Position numbers and translations under genes: made by a program. Shown one piece after another: positions 60,568 through 64,000 of a DNA stretch of 64,000 nucleotides. The stretch is taken from NCBI RefSeq assembly GCF_018070565.1, contig NZ_JAGPXL010000022.1, forward strand, positions 41,846-105,845, given 5' to 3'. The stretch is from Streptomyces sp. B93 (GTDB lineage Bacteria; Actinomycetota; Actinomycetes; Streptomycetales; Streptomycetaceae). The notes under the pieces are model-generated. The model was not told the origin of the DNA and did no database searches. It saw only the letters and a program-made list of their open reading frames with translations. Positions within the stretch are counted from its first letter, which is position 1. Each line of letters begins with the position of its first letter.

Positions 60568-63459
60568 TCAACCTCCGGCGTCCAGCGCGCGCAGGCTCGC
60601 CCGCATGTCGTCGGCCTCCGGGTGGGCGACCTCCTCCAGCAGCGCGAGCGCGCCCCGCCAGGCCGCGCGGGCGGCGCCCAGGTCGCCGAGGGCCCGGCAG
60701 GAGGCGCCCAGGTGGCGCAGTACATCGGCCTCCAGGTAGCGGTCCCCGATCTCCCGGAACAGCGCCGCCGACGCCTCGAAGCACCCGACGGCCGCCTCGT
60801 ACCGGCCGAGCTGGTGCAGGGCGTAGCCCAGGGTGTCCCGGGTCGACGCCTCGCCGTAGGCCTCGCCGATCTCGTGGTACAGCGCGATGCCCCGCTCACA
60901 GCGTTCCAGGGCCCGGTCGTGCTCGCCCATCAGGATGTACGTCCAGGCGACCTGGTTGAGGACGCTGGCCTCACCACCGGGGTCGTGCCCGGCCCGGTAC
61001 AGCTCGCGCGCGCGGTCGTAGTGGCCGAGGGCGACCCCGTACGCCCCCGTCCTGTTCGCCCGGTAGCCGAGGGCACGGCGGGTGTGCGCCTGCCCGAGCA
61101 GGTCGCCGCTCTTCTCGAACAGCTCAAGGGCGCGTTCCTGCGACGCCAGTGCCTCGCCCACGTGGTGGAGCTGGGCGTGGGCGAAACCCAGCCCGCACAG
61201 GGAGTACGCCTCGCCCGTGAGGTCCCCGACGGCGCGCGCGGCCTCCAGCGCGACGGTGTTGATCTCCTTCAGGTCCTGCCAGAAGCCCAGGCGGTTGAAG
61301 TACACGTCCAGGGCGTAGGCCGTGCGCCAGGCGTGGTCGTGGAAGCCGTGGGCGGCCGCGTGCTCGACGACCGCCCGCAGGACGTACCGCTCTGTGCGCA
61401 GCCAGGCGGTGGCGTTCTTGCGGTCGTTGAACCGCAGGGCCGCGCTGTCCGTCGTGGCCCCGGGAGGCGGGAGCATCCGGCGGAGCGGGTCGAGGGCGGA
61501 GGCCGCGTGGTGGGCGGTGTGGAGGTAGTGGTCGTGCATCCGCAGCAGCGCCTGCCGACGCCGGTCCCCGGTGTCCTCGGCGGCTGCGATCTCGGCGGCG
61601 TAGGCGCGCAGCAGGTCGTGGAAGACGAAGCGGCCCGGGGCCCGCTCGGTGAGCAGGCTGGCCCCGGTCAGCCCGGCGAGCAGGGCCCGCGCCCGGCTCC
61701 TGGGGACACCGGCCAGGGCGCTCGCCGCCGCCGTGCCGATGTCGGGGCCGGGGTGCAGGGACAGCACCCGGAACAGGCCCGCCGACTCCTCGGGCAGCGC
61801 CCGGTACGACCAGGAGAAGACCGCGCGGACGTCGGTGCCGACCTCACCGCCCGTGAACGCGTCCAGACTGCCGTGGCTCTCCCTCAGCTCCCCGGCGATG
61901 TCCGTGAGGCGGAACTCCGGGTGGTGCGCGGCGCGGGCGGCGACGACGGCCAGGGTCAGCGGCAGCCGGGCGCACAGTCCGACGATGTCGTCGGCGGCCT
62001 CCGGTTCCGCCTCCACCCGGGCCGCGCCCAGCCTGCGGGTCAGCATCTCGCGGGCCTCGGCGGCCGTCGGCAGGCCCAGGGTGAACGGGTGGGCGCCCTG
62101 CCCGACGACCAGTCCGCTCAGCCGGTTGCGGCTGGTGACGATGGTCAGACAGCCCGCGGTGCCGGGCAGCAGCGGCCGTACCTGGTCCGCGTCGCGGCCG
62201 TTGTCGAGGACGATCAGGACCCGGCGGTCCGCGAGGACGCTGCGGTAGAGGGCGGCCCGCGCGTCCAGGCCGTCCGGGATGGAGTCCGGGGCGGTCCCGA
62301 GCGCGACGAGGAACACCGTGAGCGCGTCGGCCGGGTCCAGGGAGCCTTCCCGGTCGTGGCCGCGGAGATTGACGAAGAGGCTGCCGTCGGGGAAGCGGTG
62401 GGCGACCCGGTGCGCCCAGTGCACGGCCAGGGTGGTCTTGCCCGCCCCCGCCATGCCGTCGACCAGGGCGACCACGGCGGTGTCCGGGCACCCCTCGGCG
62501 GGCAGCAGCCTGGCCACCCGGTCCAGTTCGGCCCGCCGCCCGGTGAACGTCGGCAGGTCGGCGGGCAGCTGGGACGTGTACACCACGGGCGTCCGGGGCG
62601 CCGGGTCCGTTGGCTCCCCGTCGGCCGGGGGGCCGTCGGTGGCCGGGAGGTCGTCGGTGGCGGGGTCCCCGGCCAGTACCCGGGCGTGCAGGGCCCGCAG
62701 GGACGGGCCCGGTTCGACGCCGAGTTCCTCGACCAACGTGCGGCGGGCGGTCGCGTAGACCTCCAGCGCCTCGGCCTGCCGCTCACACCGGTACAGGGCG
62801 AGCATCAGCAGCTCGCAGACGTCCTCGCGCAACGGATGCGCGTCGCGCAGCGCCACCAGGTCCGGCAGCACCGCGCTGTGGCGGCCCAGAGCGAGTTCGG
62901 CGCGCAGCCACGCCTCCTGGACGTGCAGGTGCCGGGCTTCGAGGCGGGTCCGCTCGGACCGGGCGTACGGCCCCGGCACCCCGGCCAGCGGGGTGCCGCG
63001 CCACAGGTCCAGCGCGGCGCGCAGCAGCTGGGCGGCGGTGCGGTGGTCCCCCGCGGCCTGCCGCAGCCCGGCCCGGTGCACCTGGTCCTCGAACCGGTCC
63101 AGATCGCTGGCGACCGTGTCCCTCCCGCCCAGCGCGTACCCGTCGCCGAGGGACACCACCGTCCGGGACGGCCGCCCCGGCGCACGGTCGGGCTCCAGCA
63201 GCCTGCGCAGGCGCGAGACGTACGTGCGCAGCACCGGGACGGCGCCGGGGGGTGGATCGTCGTCCCAGACGCCGTCGACCAGGTCGTCCAGGCTCACCGC
63301 CCGGCCGCGGCGCAGCAGCAACAGGGCCAGCACGGCGCGCTGTTGGGGTGAGCCGAGAGCCAGTTCCGTGTCCCCGAGCCAGGCCCGCAGCGGCCCGAGC
63401 ACGGAGAACCGCAGCGGCTGTAAGGGCGGGTGACCCGCCGCGGGGTCGAAGGCCTCCAC
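60568..63459 (-). CDS. AfsR-like SARP regulator (BTAD, NB-ARC, TPR)
   Basis: A 963-residue regulator. The N-terminus (14-110, RFSVLGPLRAWLGDTELALG) is an OmpR-type winged helix, followed by the bacterial transcriptional activation domain (about 118-262), as in AfsR/DnrI/RedD. An NB-ARC ATPase starts with TFTGRRAELDRVARLLPAEG; Walker A is GMAGAGKT (335-342). The C-terminal part (about 690-963) contains several TPR repeats. Large SARPs integrate signals to switch on secondary metabolism or development. No biosynthetic cluster is visible here, so the target is unknown. It starts 46 bases after the upstream gene on the same strand. Confidence 0.92.
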   Translation of the reverse strand: MEAFDPAAGHPPLQPLRFSVLGPLRAWLGDTELALGSPQQRAVLALLLLRRGRAVSLDDLVDGVWDDDPPPGAVPVLRTYVSRLRRLLEPDRAPGRPSRTVVSLGDGYALGGRDTVASDLDRFEDQVHRAGLRQAAGDHRTAAQLLRAALDLWRGTPLAGVPGPYARSERTRLEARHLHVQEAWLRAELALGRHSAVLPDLVALRDAHPLREDVCELLMLALYRCERQAEALEVYATARRTLVEELGVEPGPSLRALHARVLAGDPATDDLPATDGPPADGEPTDPAPRTPVVYTSQLPADLPTFTGRRAELDRVARLLPAEGCPDTAVVALVDGMAGAGKTTLAVHWAHRVAHRFPDGSLFVNLRGHDREGSLDPADALTVFLVALGTAPDSIPDGLDARAALYRSVLADRRVLIVLDNGRDADQVRPLLPGTAGCLTIVTSRNRLSGLVVGQGAHPFTLGLPTAAEAREMLTRRLGAARVEAEPEAADDIVGLCARLPLTLAVVAARAAHHPEFRLTDIAGELRESHGSLDAFTGGEVGTDVRAVFSWSYRALPEESAGLFRVLSLHPGPDIGTAAASALAGVPRSRARALLAGLTGASLLTERAPGRFVFHDLLRAYAAEIAAAEDTGDRRRQALLRMHDHYLHTAHHAASALDPLRRMLPPPGATTDSAALRFNDRKNATAWLRTERYVLRAVVEHAAAHGFHDHAWRTAYALDVYFNRLGFWQDLKEINTVALEAARAVGDLTGEAYSLCGLGFAHAQLHHVGEALASQERALELFEKSGDLLGQAHTRRALGYRANRTGAYGVALGHYDRARELYRAGHDPGGEASVLNQVAWTYILMGEHDRALERCERGIALYHEIGEAYGEASTRDTLGYALHQLGRYEAAVGCFEASAALFREIGDRYLEADVLRHLGASCRALGDLGAARAAWRGALALLEEVAHPEADDMRASLRALDAGG

Positions 63460-63503
63460 GGCTTGGACCCTAGCGACTGTCCCGCGATGTTCGGTGTTGC
63501 GTT

Positions 63504-63518
63504 GTTCACACCGTGAAC
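63504..63518 (-). promoter_or_regulatory. Small inverted repeat GTTCAC-ACC-GTGAAC before the SARP gene
   Basis: Six-base arms around a 3-base spacer overlap the stop codon of the upstream gene and lie 45-59 bases before the SARP start. It could be an operator or a weak terminator. Confidence 0.3.
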
Positions 63519-64000
63519 CTGACCGCCTTGAGCCAGAGTTCGTTGTCCAGGGTGCCGCCGAAGACGTAGCCGCCCGGTTCGTGGCACTTCAGGCCGTGCC
63601 ATCCCTGGGAGTGGACATGGGCGTTGGCGCAGACGGCGCCCTCGCCGACGTTGATGGCGAAGCCCAGCAGGTACGGGGCGTCCTTCTTGGTGGTGTTGAT
63701 GTAGAGGTCCGTGCCGTCGACCGCGCTCGGCCACGGGGTCTGCCACCAGCCCTTGTCGTGCCGGTAGGCGTTGGCCGCCGTGCCTTGCGTGCCGGACACC
63801 GCGAAGTTGAGGGCCCGGATCTTCCGGTCGCCCTCCACCACGCCGGCCGTGGCGCCGTCGCACACGACCTCCTGCCAGCCGACGCCCTCGACGAAGGCCC
63901 GGTAGCAGATGTGCCGGCCCGGCTCCTTGGCGGCGAGCTTCGAGACCACGAGGGCAGCGGTCTGGGGGGTGGGGGTGGGGGTCGGCTTCGGTGTGGGGGT
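63506..64000 (-). CDS. Hydrophobic-W (ChW) repeat protein, C-terminal part (runs off right edge)
   Basis: The visible 164 residues are a TP-rich linker (TPTPKPTPTPTPQTAALV) followed by three tryptophan-containing repeats: GVGWQEVVCDGATAGVVEG, KGWWQTPWPSAVDG and SQGWHGLKCHEPGGYVFGG, each followed by a beta strand (IRALNFAVSG; LYINTTKKD; ELWLKAVRF). This is the clostridial hydrophobic-W pattern, also found in Streptomyces secreted proteins. The start of the gene lies outside the window, so the N-terminal domain and signal peptide are not seen. ChW domains may bind cell wall or sugars. Confidence 0.75.
   Translation of the reverse strand, partial: TPTPKPTPTPTPQTAALVVSKLAAKEPGRHICYRAFVEGVGWQEVVCDGATAGVVEGDRKIRALNFAVSGTQGTAANAYRHDKGWWQTPWPSAVDGTDLYINTTKKDAPYLLGFAINVGEGAVCANAHVHSQGWHGLKCHEPGGYVFGGTLDNELWLKAVRFTV

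Overview
The window is a piece of a high-GC actinobacterial chromosome, almost certainly Streptomyces. The evidence is very strong third-position G/C bias, frequent GTG/TTG starts, an mshB (mycothiol) gene at the left edge, a bldK oligopeptide importer in the gene order known from S. coelicolor, SpoIIE/RsbW-type regulators, a SARP regulator and rare TTA codons. No tRNA, rRNA, CRISPR array, insertion sequence or integrase was seen.

Left part (1-23.5 kb) is mostly conserved chromosome. It holds the start of mshB, a small membrane protein and an S9 serine peptidase. Two five-gene peptide ABC importers follow in tandem on the minus strand: a Dpp-like set (8448-2885) and bldKABCDE (14865-8629). 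Next are the GTPase gene typA with a strong terminator, a third solute-binding lipoprotein that has no transporter beside it, and an Sdh1-type succinate dehydrogenase (membrane subunit, flavoprotein, iron-sulfur protein) on the plus strand.

Middle part (23.5-32 kb) is regulatory: a membrane coiled-coil protein that looks like a TPM-domain protein without its TPM domain, a PAS-PAS-GAF-SpoIIE-HATPase protein, a stand-alone HATPase, a Nudix hydrolase, a SPOR-like 63-residue protein, a GntR/UTRA repressor and a proline-rich membrane protein.

The accessory island (32.2-37.8 kb) is the most interesting part. Three plus-strand genes encode a TIR-domain protein, a NACHT ATPase with many membrane helices, and a SLOG (LSDAT-type) domain protein with about four membrane helices. 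The C-terminal end of the TIR protein and the N-terminal end of the NACHT protein carry matching short motifs: 10 of 25 positions are identical without gaps. This is the layout of bacterial amyloid-signalling NLR/effector pairs. The adjacent SLOG-membrane protein suggests a Thoeris-like second step, in which a nucleotide made by TIR is sensed by SLOG and the membrane is attacked. The NACHT and SLOG genes each contain one TTA codon, so they may depend on bldA. Directly downstream lie the decayed ends of a BrxD-like ATPase and a DEAD/DEAH helicase, so the locus looks like a defence hot spot.

Right part (37.9-64 kb) carries a secreted subtilisin-like protease with a P domain, a DUF4132 protein, two paralogous receptor-like Ser/Thr kinases fused to extracellular solute-binding domains plus a lipoprotein gene, a LamG/DNRLRE surface protein, a 2158-residue RHS/YD-repeat protein with an unrecognised C-terminal tip and a small PH-like membrane protein behind it, a protein of unknown function, an AfsR-like SARP/NB-ARC/TPR regulator, and the C-terminal end of a protein with hydrophobic-W repeats that runs off the window.
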